A stretch of 64,000 bases of DNA from Chaenocephalus aceratus (GCA_023974075.1 CM043793.1:9976788-10040787), one strand, 5' to 3'. Counted from the first letter of the stretch, positions 25,002 through 37,131 are shown. Program-made: numbers and translations. Notes: generated from the sequence alone by a model not told the origin.

Positions 25002-26072
25002 GCTGCTTTTAGTACATTTGGTACAGTAAAGTACATTTACTCAAGTATTGTACTTACAGTAAGTATTTTTGAGGGACTTGTACTTCACTGGAGTATTTAA
25101 ATGTATTGCTGTTTTGTACTTCTACTCTACCACAATTCAGATGTATATTGTGTACTTTTACTCCACTACGTTTATTTAATATCTTTGGTTACTTTACAGA
25201 TTTGGATTAATGATGTGAAATATAATAATGCTCGTGCCCCCTTAAATAAGACTTTAGTTACACCTGGAGTAAATTCACAAGCTACCCTGCATACAAAGTC
25301 ATTAAAACGAGCTGCACCTTTACCAGCTTTGATAACACTTTAAAGCAGTGGTTCTCAACTGGTCAGGCCTCGGGTCGGGACCCACTTTTTTCCTTTGTCA
25401 ATAAATCGCGACACGAAATTTGTAACTACTCAAATCTATTCAACAAAAAATCGTGCTGTAATATATACGCTTTTCAGCATACAATATTAATTAAGTGAAG
25501 TACAGTGCATATATCCCTTCACAGAACTAAAGAATGCTTTCAAAGAGGTTTAATGATATGATGGAATCAAAGCTGAACTGTATAACATAAAAAGGCACAC
25601 ATGCTCAACTCAACCCCCAGAAGGGGGGTCTGATTTTTTGAAAACTACCATATAAACTACGCATTCTGGTACACTAGTATGTAAGTCACTTTGGATAAAA
25701 GCGTCTAACAAGTGACATGTAATGTAAAACTAAAAAGTATTGTTATCAAAATATACTTAAAGTTGATCATGCATAATTGTGTATTAAAGCACTATATATT
25801 TTTTAATTATTGTATTATACATATTGATGCATTTATATGTTCACCACTTCAATGTTGCACTTTGAAAATAGGGTTAAATTGAATAACTATAGCTTAACCT
25901 CTAATAATATATACAAATGTATTAGTTTATTTATATTCTGTTTTTCTAATCTATTTTGTATTTATTATAGTGAAGTAAATAGTACAACATTTGGCTACAG
26001 AATATAGTGGCCTAAATGTTGTACTTAAGTACAGTACTTGAGTACATGTTCTTTGTCCACCACTGCCTGCCA
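25002..26072. mobile_element. Truncated TIR repeat with nested fragments
   Basis: Two parts match a common teleost MITE pattern: 25018-25200 ('aagtacatttactcaagta', 'gtacttctactc') and 26010-26072 ('cttaagtacagtacttgagt', ending 'tccaccactg'). Between them are a hAT-like left end at about 25345-25440 ('cagtggttctcaactggtca') and a 3'-tail-like fragment at about 25678-25727 ('ctttggataaaagcgtct'). The left terminus is missing. Boundaries are approximate. Confidence 0.55.
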
Positions 26073-27145
26073 ACACATGTTAAATAAAGTCCTGCTTCAT
26101 GTAGAAACGTATTCGTTGTAGATAACAGGATTGGACGAGGATTTCTATTGTTTTCTCAAATCCCAGACTCTGCAGACATTTAGTAACACATCTGTCAAAC
26201 CATAATTAATTCACATTCACAGATAATGTTTCCTGCAACCTGTTGACATTTCCCCTAAAAGCCCTTGCAACAGAGAACATCTGATGGCTAGAATAAACAT
26301 TTAAAATGTTGCATTATCATCCTCACAATCCAGCGTCACGCCTCCTCACCTCTAGGTGAAGTTGAGCAAATGGCTCGAAGCAGCCATGGGAGTGTAGTGC
26401 ACCTTCTGCTTTTATCTCAACAGGAGATTTATTTTAATACCACAAATGCATATTTAGTAACTGCTAAGTGTAGTTAAAAACTATAATGCTAACCTGCTGC
26501 TTGGAGATTATGGGCCCTGAATGACATTATGTTTTATCAGAGGGGTGGGTGGATGGGAGAATGGATGTCAAGTGCTCGCCCAGCAGCACGATTTAATATC
26601 ATACGTAGCGAGTACAATTCCTTTTTGCACTAATGAAAACAATAGCAGCACTAAACACTCCAGCCTACATTTAATTTAATCTATGAGGGATTATCTTCCG
26701 CGGTTAATGTCAGAGTGTAAGACGGCCTGTGAATATTAAATACATTTCCTCTGCAGATGCTCCGATAACCGGCGGGATAATGTCAACAGATTTTTTTCTG
26801 AGTTTCTTCATATGGGTGGAATTACTTCATGAAACATTTATGGGGAAGCGTTTGCCTTTGCAGACTTTTCCATTACGCTTGAATGTCATGACACAAAGGG
26901 GGAGGGGTTTGAGGATAACATTTGTGTTAATGGCCTTGTGTTCCTTTGGCTTTGGCTAAATGGAAGGGCTTAGCAAATCCATCTTAACCATGACTATACT
27001 GCAAGGGGTGAAGGGAGGAGAAACTCTCCCTCAGCATTGTGCAGGATATTATGAGTATTGTCGCTCAGCAGGTCTGATTCATTGTGCATTGTCAACTAAT
27101 TCAATTCGCTTAGTTAGAATACTTTCCATGAGCTTTTCATGGTTA
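26073..27145. other. Repeat-free DNA, possible conserved non-coding DNA
   Basis: No gene or repeat was recognised. The stretch 26320-26760 keeps a mixed base composition with ATTTAATTTAAT-type words and no TIRs or low complexity, as often seen in conserved enhancers. This is inference. Confidence 0.35.
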
Positions 27146-27620
27146 ACATATTGTTGTTATTATATGTTCTTTTGAGTTTTCCCTTTCCTGTAGTGTGTTC
27201 TATAGGTTTTAGCGCATGTAAAGGATCTGCAAAGGCTTAATACCAAATGTTCCTCCAGAGGGAGTTTCTCTCCCACACAATCCCCCCCCTTGCCTGAAAT
27301 GCCTCCATTGTAGTCCTTTTTTTACTTCTGTGACAATGACATCACTATGTAACACTTGCGCCTCTATTGGCTAGCGCTCCAACACATGATACCTAATAGG
27401 TTAAAGGGCAGGACTTCTCTAAGCAGGTGACCAATCACAACAGAGCCGGTCAGCTAACCAATCAGAGCAGACTGGGCTCTGGTTTCAGACAGAGGGTGAA
27501 AAGAGGTGCTGTACAAGAAAAATAAAACCTTTTTGAACATTAAAGCATGTAAACATGTAGCAGTAGCGACACAAAATACAATTATGAAACCTGAACATTA
27601 GCATAATAGGGCCCTCTTAA
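27146..27620 (+). mobile_element. TTAA-flanked MITE, family A
   Basis: This copy is close to full length. It starts near TTAA at 27146, followed by 'tttccctttcctgtagtgtg', and ends 'agcataatagggccctcttaa' with TTAA at 27617-27620. It shares the 'ccaatcacaacagag' and 'ccaatcagagcagactggg' core with 6444-6808 and 29240-29535. The left TIR is diverged. Non-coding. Confidence 0.7.
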
Positions 27621-29239
27621 AGGCTAAATATGTGCTAAAATGTATTCAAAGATATATTATGTCCAATATCCATCAAACATAATTGCATATAGTATTTGTA
27701 CCCAAATCGTGCAGCCCTAATAGGTAATGTGCTGAAAATAAATCATACCCTTAAACTTCCCCCACAGGGTGGTCATTGAGGGGGGGCCTTCAAGTTTATA
27801 ATCGGTTCATATTTATACATTGAAATGCTGAACTGCATTGTGGGGTTTTAAGCTGTCTCCTCTGTAGGCAACAGCAGTGCTGATACTTTCTAAAATTCAG
27901 CAGCCAGCTGAAGTTTCAGAGTGTACATCGGCCTTACAATGGGGTCTGTTATTTGCAGAGTCACTGATGAAGTACACAAAGTTTACAGCCAAAATGCACT
28001 AGCATTCTGTTTGTGGCTGACGATAATTTCCCCACATTGTTACTACTTTATGTCTGTCTGGGCCCATCTGTGATCTCTGTGGCAGAGGACTGTATCCTCA
28101 TTGTGGTTGGCGCACAGTTTTTCCTTTGCAAGTGACTGAAAAGTCATCCTAAGGACATAGCAGCACTGCCTAATTGCGGTTGATTAATAAAGTACCAGCG
28201 CAGGCAGCAGTTGGCAACTCCATTATTATGTTTCTCAAACGATTCGATTAATTGCAGTGAACAATATGAGCCTGCCACCAGTGATAGCGAGACTTTGGAT
28301 ACAAAGGCAGTCATCAAGACTGAGCCCGGATGGCATTAGTCATTTTAAATAGCTCACTCAGTGATTACTCTCATGCACAGTTTCAATCTGAGGTAAAGAG
28401 ATGTACTGTTAAGAGCTCAGTAATGCTCAAACTACCGAAAATAAGTACAACTGATTGAACTTTTATCGATACAAAAGACATTTACATTACTCAAAGTCAA
28501 GGTGAAAATAACCTGATAACACTTATTACCTGTTTGTTGGCCAGAATGCATACAAAACATGCATACACAGTCAACACTGCCTCCGTAGTTTAGGCTGGAG
28601 GCTCAGGTAATGAACTTAAGCTGATGGGAAAAGGGCCTCCCCTCCTCGCGACAGCAAATAGCCAAGGGCAATAGCCGATAACTAATGTGTGGAATATTGC
28701 AATTAGCATGGCAAAGTACTTACAGGGATCAAATTAAAAAATTCATTAACGCTCGCACTTAATTAAGAAACACTTTTCGGTTTACATGATAAATTATGAC
28801 ACCTATTAAATCTTGCAGTACAAGCTGTAATGGCCTTCTTTGCTCCTGGGTATAGACAGTGTTTCCTTTCAGGTTCAAGGAACTCTCCCAGGACCTGAAG
28901 TATTTATTAAAGAGTTTTATTAGGAATAATGTTTCCCTGCGAGGGATAAAGGAGCAGCCATTTTAGGGAAGATGCGGGTGTTTTTTTTGTTTTTGCCGCT
29001 GTTGCACCTCAGCATCTTGTCTGAACATGTCACCCTTAATTGAAACAAGATTGGAAAGAGCCTAAAGTTGAGTGTGTTGTTCAAGGGGAAATTAATAAAA
29101 TGAATTAAGCAGAGTGAGATGAGAATACAAATTTTTGTTTTAGATGTAGCTATTATAAAAGTCCTACAGCACTTTGCACTGCATGCAAAACTTATTTTGT
29201 CTGTTTGCTGAGAAGTGTTATACAAACAATCCCCAGCCT
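27621..29239. other. Repeat-free DNA, possible conserved non-coding DNA
   Basis: No coding or mobile element was recognised. The intervals 28040-28400 and 28690-28920 are free of repeats and hold words such as 'attaattgcag', 'cacttaattaag' and 'tttattaaag'. They resemble conserved developmental enhancers; sequence alone cannot confirm this. Confidence 0.35.
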
Positions 29240-29535
29240 CTAGTGGGGAGGATTGGATTACTTTGTTTATTTCCGTAACATAATGACATCACAATACGTA
29301 ACATTTGTGCTTCTATTTGCTAGCGCTCCAACACATTGTACGTGACATTTGTAACCGGTTGAACAATCAGAAGAGCTAACCAAACAGAGCAGACTGGGCT
29401 CTGGTTTCAGACAGAGGGTGAAGTATAAGAAGTATAACAAAAATAAAGACCTTTCTGAAATTGTAAACATGGCACAGTAGAGGAGCGACATACATTTATG
29501 AAACCTGAAAATGAGCACAATAGGGCCCCTTTTAA
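29240..29535 (+). mobile_element. TTAA MITE family A, 5'-truncated
   Basis: The right two-thirds of family A: 'gacatcacaatacgtaac', the 'ctctggtttcagacagaggg' block and the end 'agcacaatagggccccttttaa', with TTAA at 29532-29535. The left arm is missing. A SINE tail begins immediately after. Confidence 0.7.
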
Positions 29536-29539
29536 TGTT

Positions 29540-29712
29540 AATGTTTTTGTAATGAACACCCTCACTCCCATTGCTCCCCAGGCGCTGTACACTAGCTGCC
29601 CACTGCTCCTTGTACTAGACTCCTGGTACTAGGATGGGTTAAATGCAGAGGCCAAATTTCACTGTGTGTGCTGTGTGCTCTGCATGTGTGACCATTAAAA
29701 GAGGGTTTCATC
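29540..29712 (+). mobile_element. tRNA-SINE 3' half
   Basis: The words 'gcccactgctcct', 'ctaggatgggttaaatgcag', 'aggccaaatttcactgtgtg' and a terminal 'gaccattaaaa' belong to the 3' half of a widespread acanthomorph SINE. The promoter head is missing here; a head with box A appears at 51778. The same tail occurs, split, at 40802-40863 and 46192-46260. Confidence 0.7.
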
Positions 29713-31124
29713 CCTCCCAATTCTAATTCTATCTATTCTATAGACGTGCATATTTCATCAGTGGTTCTTCTTTTATGGTTTTATACCGTATCTTAAAAAC
29801 TATTGCTTTCTGAACTTTGGTAAAGTAAGAACCTCTTATCCAGTGTCATGCTCAGACATTTTCTTTGACCCATACCAGCTGTGTTGCTATGCCTTGTGTC
29901 AATTAATACCCAATTGCACACAATGGACGTATCATATAGGCAAAATAAATAATCAAGGTCTAATAATTAAATAATTACATTTACGCTTGTGAACTTGTGG
30001 AAATGAGATGGTGGTTAAGTAGTGTTGCACTCTAGCTAGAAAATGTCTCCCTTCCTTGACGCACAGACAGGGTTGTGATATTTTGAGTTAGGTTACCTAT
30101 GAAAGGATTGTATAATTGCATTCATATACATCTATCTGTTTATATATCTCTGTGAGACAACAGCCAATGTCTACCCCTACTTCTCTCCACACATTTTACT
30201 TGCATGCAAACATGTTCACACTACTCTGAATATGACTGTCCGTTAATCTCAAAATTGGTAGTTCCGCTTCGAAGACACTTTGCCCAAAGGTGCTCTCATT
30301 TGGCACATCTTGCATGACAGCTTCTTATCCATTATTTTATGAATGTGTGTGTTTGTTTTTCTTTTAAAACATTTTTATTCCAGCATTATGAATCAAGGTT
30401 TATCAGCTGAACCTCAATTTTATTTGATCTTAGATGGACTAAACGCATCCAGTGAAGCTGCTGTTATTGATTTTAAAAATTTTAAATGGTAAAAGGGAAG
30501 ACACCAGCTGAAGGCACCTAACGGCGGTGGAGTTTAGTCCGACGGTGGAGGCACCGCTGTGTTTGGTGGTGGATGTTGAACTCCCTGAGCAGGGAAGCCC
30601 CACAGCCTTAATCATCTCATTTATATACCAAGGAGCATTCCACACACCAGTAAACATTAAACTGATCATATAAACAAGCGAGTAAATAAATCTAATTTGC
30701 AGAACAGCCGTTCACAAATGAACCTGTTGGTACAACAGAATAGGAGGAAATTACATCTATGCAGGCGTCTGCGGGTGCCTTAATGTGCCACGTCTCCTCA
30801 CAGTCAAGAAGCTCGTTATGGGAGGCCGCTTGAACTCTGATTGGCTCAAGTGGCCTCCTAGATGCCCTCTTCATTCTGGCAATATGAGTCCTCAAGTGGA
30901 TCCAAAATGACCTGATCCTGGGTGCATACAGATCTTGATCAAATTGTTCATTGCATTAATACATTTACAACGTATTTAATTTCTAAAACCAATTTATAGT
31001 TTCTAAGTTTTGCTTTATTAAATATTGCACAATGAACTATACAGGTTCTATATATCCCAGCATGGATAATGAAGGGTGCTTCAAGGTGCCCCAAAGCAAG
31101 TGCATCTTGTTGAAGTAAGTCAAA
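29713..31124. other. Unique DNA, no gene seen
   Basis: No mobile element or exon was recognised. Minus-strand frames of 67-77 codons at 30439-31181 have no recognisable motif. Confidence 0.45.
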
Positions 31125-31695
31125 GTCGAAAAGTACTTTTCCCAGGAATAGTTCCGATAGTTCCTGGGATTTTGCGTTCACACCAAAAAGATCTGGAACC
31201 TAGTTCTCATGAACATTTTCACCCCTTTTCAGTCCCTGCCAGAGAGGTGGTACTTTCCTGGGGAGGAAAAGGTTCCAATTTCTGATTGGCTGGGCGAATT
31301 GCAAACCACGCCCCGTAAAACTCAAAAGTTTTGTGAAGCCGCCATTTTATTTGCTCGCATTATTAGCATTAGCCCAGCGCACCAACAGAAAGAGACTAAC
31401 TTATGGCAACACAAAATAAAACGTGGGAGCGGTGGAGTGATGAGGAGGTGTCGGCGCTTCTGGCGATTTACCTGAAACTTCGGGTGGCAGTATACGCCGT
31501 GAAGTTGTTTGCGGCTTGCCAGTAAACCCAAAGCAGAAGAAGAAGTGACGTCAGCGGCTTCATTTGCGTAATCCTCCCTCAGGGACTTATTGCGGTGTGA
31601 ACGCAATCTACTATAGTTCATGAATGAAAGAGTTCCGGGGAATTATTTTCTGGGAACTATTCCTGGGAAAAGTACTTGGTGTGAAAGCGCCTAAT
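31125..31695 (+). mobile_element. Harbinger-like MITE carrying a Myb-like gene start
   Basis: The TIRs share 'agtacttttcccaggaatag' on the left and its complement near 31660-31675 on the right; the outermost bases differ, so the ends are approximate. Internally 'ttctgattggctgggc', 'caaaccacgccc' and 'gaagccgccattttatt' match the minus-strand copy at 61167-61858. It contains the 40-codon Myb-like start described separately. No transposase is present. Confidence 0.75.
31403..31525 (+). pseudogene. Myb/SANT-like protein N-terminus (Harbinger accessory)
   Basis: A 40-codon frame beginning MATQNKTWERW and continuing SDEEVSALLAIY, then ending AVYAVKLFAACQ before TAA. The W-x(4)-W-S-D-E-E-V-x-A-L-L-x-I pattern is the first helix region of the Myb/SANT (trihelix-like) fold found in the DNA-binding accessory protein of PIF/Harbinger transposons. 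Helices 2 and 3 are missing. The related copy at 61340-61537 starts MATQIK and ends AVYAVKWLAACQ, so both were internally deleted from one coding ancestor. It is too short to be functional. Confidence 0.6.
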
Positions 31696-33889
31696 GTCTT
31701 AGTAAAAAAAAGGACACATGTATTTGTTCCCTATCCTGTGAGAGGATAGTTTGGATTGGGGTTGTCCATCCATGTGTAATATATATTGCACAAACATCCA
31801 CTTGGACAAATGTATTCAAATTTCACAGTCAAGCTCACTGAAAAGGCAAGATGTTATTTGTTGAATAAGACAATTTTACACAAATGTATAATAGGATACA
31901 ATTATGAAGTGTTTTTGAACTGCAATGCATGTGAACTACAACTGGTTTCCCTATGTAATAAGTTTGCACATAACAGACTATAGAAAGCATTGTATTTAGT
32001 TGAAATATACATGCAGGACTGTCATTCTTGAATTGATATGGCAGGTAGGATTGGACATGCCTTTCTTAATCACATTGAAGTGCAGCTTTCTGTCAACAAC
32101 ATTACATTAGTTCCACCACGGAAAGTGATTGTCAACAACATAGTGAGGGTAGAGGGTAGGAGGTGGCTCTGGTACATGGAAAGAAAACCCTTAAGCTGCA
32201 TTTACATTATATGCAATTTGCTCTTTGCTCACCGTGACCGTGAGGTTGAGCGCAGAGCATAAGGTGAAAACGTCTAGTTATGTTCTGTATCTATGGTTTT
32301 GTCCCTTGCTAGCATGCCCTGCTACGAAAGTTGTCTTATTGGTTGCACGTCGATAGGTCAGCAGTAACGGGGTTAAAGTGTGAATATTTTTTACTTTGAG
32401 GGCTGTGCTCTCCTCCAATATACATCCAATCTACAACATTGTTGAATGTTTCAAAATAAAAACTTTCCGAATTGTATCTTTTAATCGTCAGAATTGAACT
32501 TAAATCTTTGCAAAATTAAGTGAATTACCAGTCACACACTTTGCTTTTGGAAAAAATTAAGATATTGGGTGTCGAATAGGAGTATTGGACAGACTTCAGA
32601 ATTCAGGGTTCAACCGTCCACTACTGTTGCTTTTTCTTGCCTGATCTTATATCAGGCAATTGGTTATTTCCACATTTCATGCCATTGTTATCTCTTTCTT
32701 CATTAACCCTTTGCGTAAATTAATGGCAGACCGTATGACAAAATGGCCGGTGGACAAGTCATGAGTGCGCAAATGTGCGGTTCATTTGAAGCCTTAAAGC
32801 AGGCGCTGGCTCACTTCTGTTCGATTATTTCAAACAAGTGTCCAGAGCTATGTGCCATGACTAAATGATTAACTGTGTATTTCATAATGTTACTGACAAT
32901 ATGTTAACGTGTTTTTTCACCTCCCCCTGCCGTGAACAGATGGGTCCTTTTACTTTATTTTCCACATCAAGTATGATTATTTCTTTGTGCCAAAAGCCAC
33001 CTGCCGTTCCTTGGTCTCTGTTCTAATTATTTATGTTGGTAACACACAGCAAGACTTGTTATCAGTTGGATGGTATCTTAATAAAGGAAGGCACATCAAC
33101 ATATTGACATCATGTTCAAGGGGAACATTTATCATCAGGCACAGGGGGGTACCGTAGCGGATCAGGCCATGTGCCAACATCTCCAAATCTGACCTCCTTT
33201 TGTTCCTCGACCACTGAGTTCCCTCTCCAGCACTCATCTGAGGAACCATGTGATGATAATTAGATGAAAGCCCATTTAAAAAGTCAAATAAGAGAGAATA
33301 CATTATCATTGAGGCACCAAGACCTGATGATTTTCAGATGTGCGTATCAGAGAAGGACAAAGGGACCCAACTGCTGCTTGGAAAAAGACAAAAGGTCTCG
33401 GCTAGTTTGGCACATAAAGGGTGTTTAGTTTGTTAGCATAAGAGAAGCAGAGGTTGTGAGCAAAAGTGGTGTCCCCAATAAAGGTTTCTGCTGCCTTATA
33501 CCATATACGTTTAGTCCACTGATAATGAGAGCAGAGAATTGCATTCAACACAGAAAACAGGCAAATATATTTTATATGCCGGTTTTTGGTTTTCTCCTTG
33601 ATCTTGTTTATTTTCATCTCGTACTATTGTCTTTCCATAGTCCAAAAACGTGCTGATTAGGGCAGATTGATTTGATGTTTTGTTTGGATGTGTAGTCATG
33701 TGTGTAATAAGAATGTACATTTTTTTTTTCTAATCATAACTAGATGAATAACTTAATCATTACACTTTTTGTTAGATTTCAGGATGTTTGAGTTGTGTTT
33801 CGACTCTACCAAACATAATTGCAGTCCTTTTGGTAAAGCAATGTAACAAGATTCAATAATTCAAAGGCTTTTTTGTATGCACTACATTG
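31696..33889. other. Unique DNA, no gene seen
   Basis: No exon, TIR element or SINE was recognised. All open frames are under 95 codons without motifs. Confidence 0.45.
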
Positions 33890-34304
33890 TAGATATGGGA
33901 ATTAAAAACGTCCAGAGTTCCTCCAACAATGCAAAATAGTATATATACTGTAGGACATAAAACAATAGAACAAATGGATAAATAAAAACAAAATAGTGCA
34001 AGAAGAAACAGAGTAGAATAGAGTAGATTCAAATAGTGCAGATTATGTTGCAAACCAATGTGCAAGTAATGCAGATGAAGTCAACTATAAACAAGTCAGA
34101 ACAAAATAAATACATTGAGCTAAATGATGCAGAGAATGTTCTGAGTGACCAAGTAAATGCAGGAGTCTATACTGTATAAATGTAAATAGAATATATACAA
34201 GAACAGAATGTCAAATTAAATATTGTAGAGTAAAATAAAATACTGTTTATTGTAGTGATAACTATTAAGATATATAAATTGTAAGAAGCAAATAGATGAA
34301 TGCT

Positions 34305-35396
34305 TTAGGTTATGGAGGCACAGACATTACACAGTCTTATGGCCTGTGGGATGAAACTGTCCCTGAGTCTGGTGGTTTTAGTCCTGATGCTGCGATACCG
34401 CCTGCCAGACGGCCGCAGACGGAACAGTTTGTGGCTGGGGTGATGGGGGTCTTTGATAATCTTGAGGTTTTTCTTCCTGAGCCACTGGGAGTAGAGGTCC
34501 TCCATGGATGGCAGCTCCGTCCTGGTGATGTGCTGTGCAGTTTGCACCAGCATCTGTAGAGCCTTACGGTTGAGGGCGGTGTAACTGTCGTACCAGGCCG
34601 TGATGCAGCCAGTCAGGATCCTCTCCATGGTGCACCTGTAGAAGCTCAGGATGCTCTCTATGGTGCACCTGTAGAAGGTCAGGATCCTCTCTATGGTGCA
34701 CCTGTAGAAGGTCAGGATCCTCTCTGTGGTGCACCTGTAGAAGCTCAGGATGCTCTCTATGGTGCACCTGTAGAAGCTCAGGGTGCTCTCTATGGTGCAC
34801 CTGTAGAAGGTCAGGATCCTCTCTATGGTGCACCTGTAGAAGGTCAGAATGCTCTCTATGGTGCACCTGTAGGAGGTCAGGATCCTCTCTATGGTGCACC
34901 TGTAGAAGGTCAGGATCCTCTCTATGGTGCACCTGTAGAAGGTCAGAATGCTCTCTATGGTGCACCTGTAGAAGGTCAGGATCCTCTCTATGGTGCACCT
35001 GTAGAAGATCAGGATGCTCTCTATGGTGCACCTGTAGAAGGTCAGGATGCTCTCTATGGTGCACCTGTAGAAGGTCAGGATGCTCTCTATGGTGCACCTG
35101 TAGAGGGTCAGGATGCTCTCTATGGTGCACCTGTAGAGGTCAGGATGCTCTCTATGGTGCACCTGTAGAAGGTCAGGATCCTCTCTATGGTGCACCTGTA
35201 GAAGGTCAGGATGCTCTCTATGGTGCACCTGTAGAAGGTCAGGATGCTCTCTATGGTGCACCTGTAGAAGGTCAGGATGCTCTCTATGGTGCACCTGTAG
35301 AAGGTCAGGATCCTCTCTATGGTGCACCTGTAGAAGTTGCAGAGTATCCTGGAGTCCATGTTGAATCTCTGCAGCCTGCAGAGGGAGAAGAGCCAC
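34305..35396 (-). pseudogene. LINE RT C-terminal frame expanded by 33-bp repeats
   Basis: A 363-codon open frame. Its last 100 or so residues (GCITAWYDSYTALNRK, then LPSMEDLYSQW, then PSGRRYRSIRTKTTRLRDSF) are the C-terminal part of a non-LTR retrotransposon ORF2. Before that, the 11-residue unit FYRCTIESILT is repeated many times. Its first 80 or so residues are in another frame (LQVHHREHPDL) because one unit (35116-35147) is 32 bp. The true upstream frame is at 35120-35425, where RFNMDSRILCNFYRCTIERILT leads into the repeats. A normal ORF2 has this motif once, so the protein cannot be a working RT. Being open over 1 kb is partly explained by the repeat unit lacking stops in two frames. Confidence 0.75.
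34621..35336 (-). repeat. 33-bp minisatellite derived from LINE codons
   Basis: Twenty-one complete units plus a partial one: units 1-15 at 34621-35115, a 32-bp unit at 35116-35147, units 17-21 at 35148-35312 and a partial to 35336. The core on the plus strand is 'ctctctatggtgcacctgta' followed by 'gaaggtcaggat' plus g or c. Variants alternate (gatg/gatc, aaggtc/aagctc), consistent with unequal exchange or slippage. The unit length is a multiple of three, so the RT frame is kept through each unit except the 32-bp one. Confidence 0.97.
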
Positions 35397-35430
35397 TGTC
35401 GAGCTGTTTGCTGTCTGTAGTGCAACCTAG

Positions 35431-35660
35431 GTTTGAATAAAGTAAACCTTAATTATATAGCACTGTTCTACTGTTCTTCATAACAAGTAATTAGATCTTG
35501 CTAAAACTGATGGGAAAAGATAGATTTGAACTGAATAAAAAGAAGAAATGCTACAAAGGCTATGTTCCACCAATGCACAAGGAAAAAACATGACATCAGT
35601 GGCTCCCTGCAAAGCTAGGGAATGGAGATTGAGTCAAAATATTGCAAATAAAATTAGCAA
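35431..35660. other. Short unique spacer
   Basis: AT-rich DNA between the LINE fragment and the CAGGGTTCC element. Nothing recognisable. Confidence 0.5.
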
Positions 35661-35919
35661 TTAACAGGGTTCCCGCCGGGTCTTAAAAAGTCTTAAATAT
35701 GATCAAAACAAATTAGAAAGGTCTTAAATATGATTTAAAAGGTCTTAAAAATTATCGGATTTGAAAGTTACTTCTGTGTTGCGATCACGTCTAAATGTGT
35801 TTTGGGGGAAATGTCCGGGCTACAAAGTAACCAGTACAGTAAGAGCCTTTCAGTTCCCCCAAACAATTTGTATTGAAATAAATCAACATGGAACCAGTAA
35901 TCACTAACTTTGCATCCCC

Positions 35920-37131
35920 CCGGCCCCTTATTGGAGAACAGAACCGCACTCAGTTCATCCAACTCAAAACCTTCAAATCACAGCCACTTCCAGTCACGAC
36001 CGGTGTTCCCCAGGGCTCTGTCCTGGGGCCTCTTCTTTTTTATCATCTATTTACTTCCTCTTGGCAATATCTTCCGTAAACACAACATCCACTTTCATTG
36101 CTACGCGGATGACACCCAGCTCTACTTGTCCTCCAAACCAACCACCATCCTCCCTCCATCCTCCCTGGCTGACTGCTTACAGGACATCAAATCCTGGTTC
36201 TCCTCTAACTTTCTCAAACTTAAAGACAGTAAAACCGAGGTTCTCCTCATTGGCACAAAATCCACCCTAACCAAACCTGACAGTTTCTCCATTACTATAG
36301 ACAACTCTTCACTCTCCCCCTCCCCTCAGGTTAAGAGTCTGGGTGTCATCCTCGACGGCACACTTTCATTCAAATCTCACATCAGTAATATCACTCGGTC
36401 TGCCTATTTCCATCTACGCAACATCAACCGCCTCCGCCCGTCCCTTAACCCTAAGACCACCGCCATTCTTGTTCACACCCTGGTCACTTCCCGTATCGAC
36501 TACTGCAACTCCCTTCTCTTTGGTCTCCCTCTCAAATCCATCCACAGACTGGTTCAGAACTCTGCCGCCCGCATCATCACCATAACCCCCTCCATTAACC
36601 ACATCACTCCTGTTCTTCAGCAGCTTCACTGGCTCCCCGTCAAATCCGGTATCGTTTTTAAGATTCTGCTCCTCGCCTTTAAGGCCATCCATACCCTCAC
36701 TCCTCTGTACCTCTCCGACCTCCTGCACATCAACACACCCATCCGCACACTCAGATCTTCTGCTTCCCTCAGCCTCAATGCACCCCCCTTCCGTTTAACC
36801 ACCAGGGGATCCAGAGCCTTCAGCCGCTCTGCACCCCGCCTCTGGAACTCCCTCCCACCTGACATCCGCAACACTGACTCTCTCCCCATTTTCAAATCAC
36901 GCCTCAAAACATATCTCTTCATACTCGCATATCCACCCTGATCATTATCCATCACACATCCTCTGTTTTTATTGATTTGGTTATTTGATTGATTTATATA
37001 CTGCATTGTCTTGTTTATGTCTCTTATGCTGGTGTTATGTATTGTGTATCTTGTTTTTTATGTGTTTGTACGGCAACCTTGAGAGCCTTGAAAGGCGCCT
37101 ATATAAAATAAATGAATTATTATTATTATTA
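35920..37131 (+). mobile_element. L2-like LINE, 5'-truncated
   Basis: RT coding starts abruptly at [10 protein letters not shown] (about 35945). The element ends with a short 3' UTR containing 'aaaggcgcctatataaaata' and an 'attattattatt' microsatellite tail. This truncation and tail structure are typical of target-primed reverse transcription. It is inserted into the TIR element at 35665-37901. Confidence 0.85.
35930..36941 (+). pseudogene. L2-like reverse transcriptase, C-terminal part, frameshifted
   Basis: The fragment holds RT motifs [13 protein letters not shown] (about 35998-36038) and [10 protein letters not shown] (about 36102-36131), the latter with the catalytic aspartates. Then follow the thumb and C-terminal region: [49 protein letters not shown] and LWNSLPPDI, ending at TGA 36939-36941. 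The first motif lies in a different frame from the second. An extra T in the T-run at 36036-36041 explains the switch. The endonuclease and the RT N-terminus are absent. After the shift the frame is open for about 300 codons, so the copy is fairly young. Confidence 0.88.

Larger units (their letters stand above)
33890..35430 (-). mobile_element. 5'-truncated LINE with internal coding minisatellite
   Basis: Read on the minus strand, the fragment starts in RT coding near 35430 (words RLQRFNMDSRILCNFYRCTI), passes through 21 tandem 33-bp units and ends with the C-terminal region to the stop at about 34305. An AT-rich, non-coding 3' region follows to about 33890. The ends of the insertion could not be placed exactly. 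The family is a non-LTR retrotransposon; the clade is not certain. Confidence 0.75.

Noticed and set aside
34564..35130. A 188-codon frame with LQVHHREHPDL repeats as a repeat protein
   Set aside because: It is the 33-bp LINE-derived array read in a shifted frame; the true RT frame gives FYRCTIESILT.
34621..35336. The 33-bp array as a CRISPR array
   Set aside because: The units are head-to-tail without unique spacers, and the DNA is vertebrate.
36414..37006. Minus-strand frames of 104-126 codons opposite the L2 gene
   Set aside because: Shadows of the plus-strand RT frame at 35930-36941.
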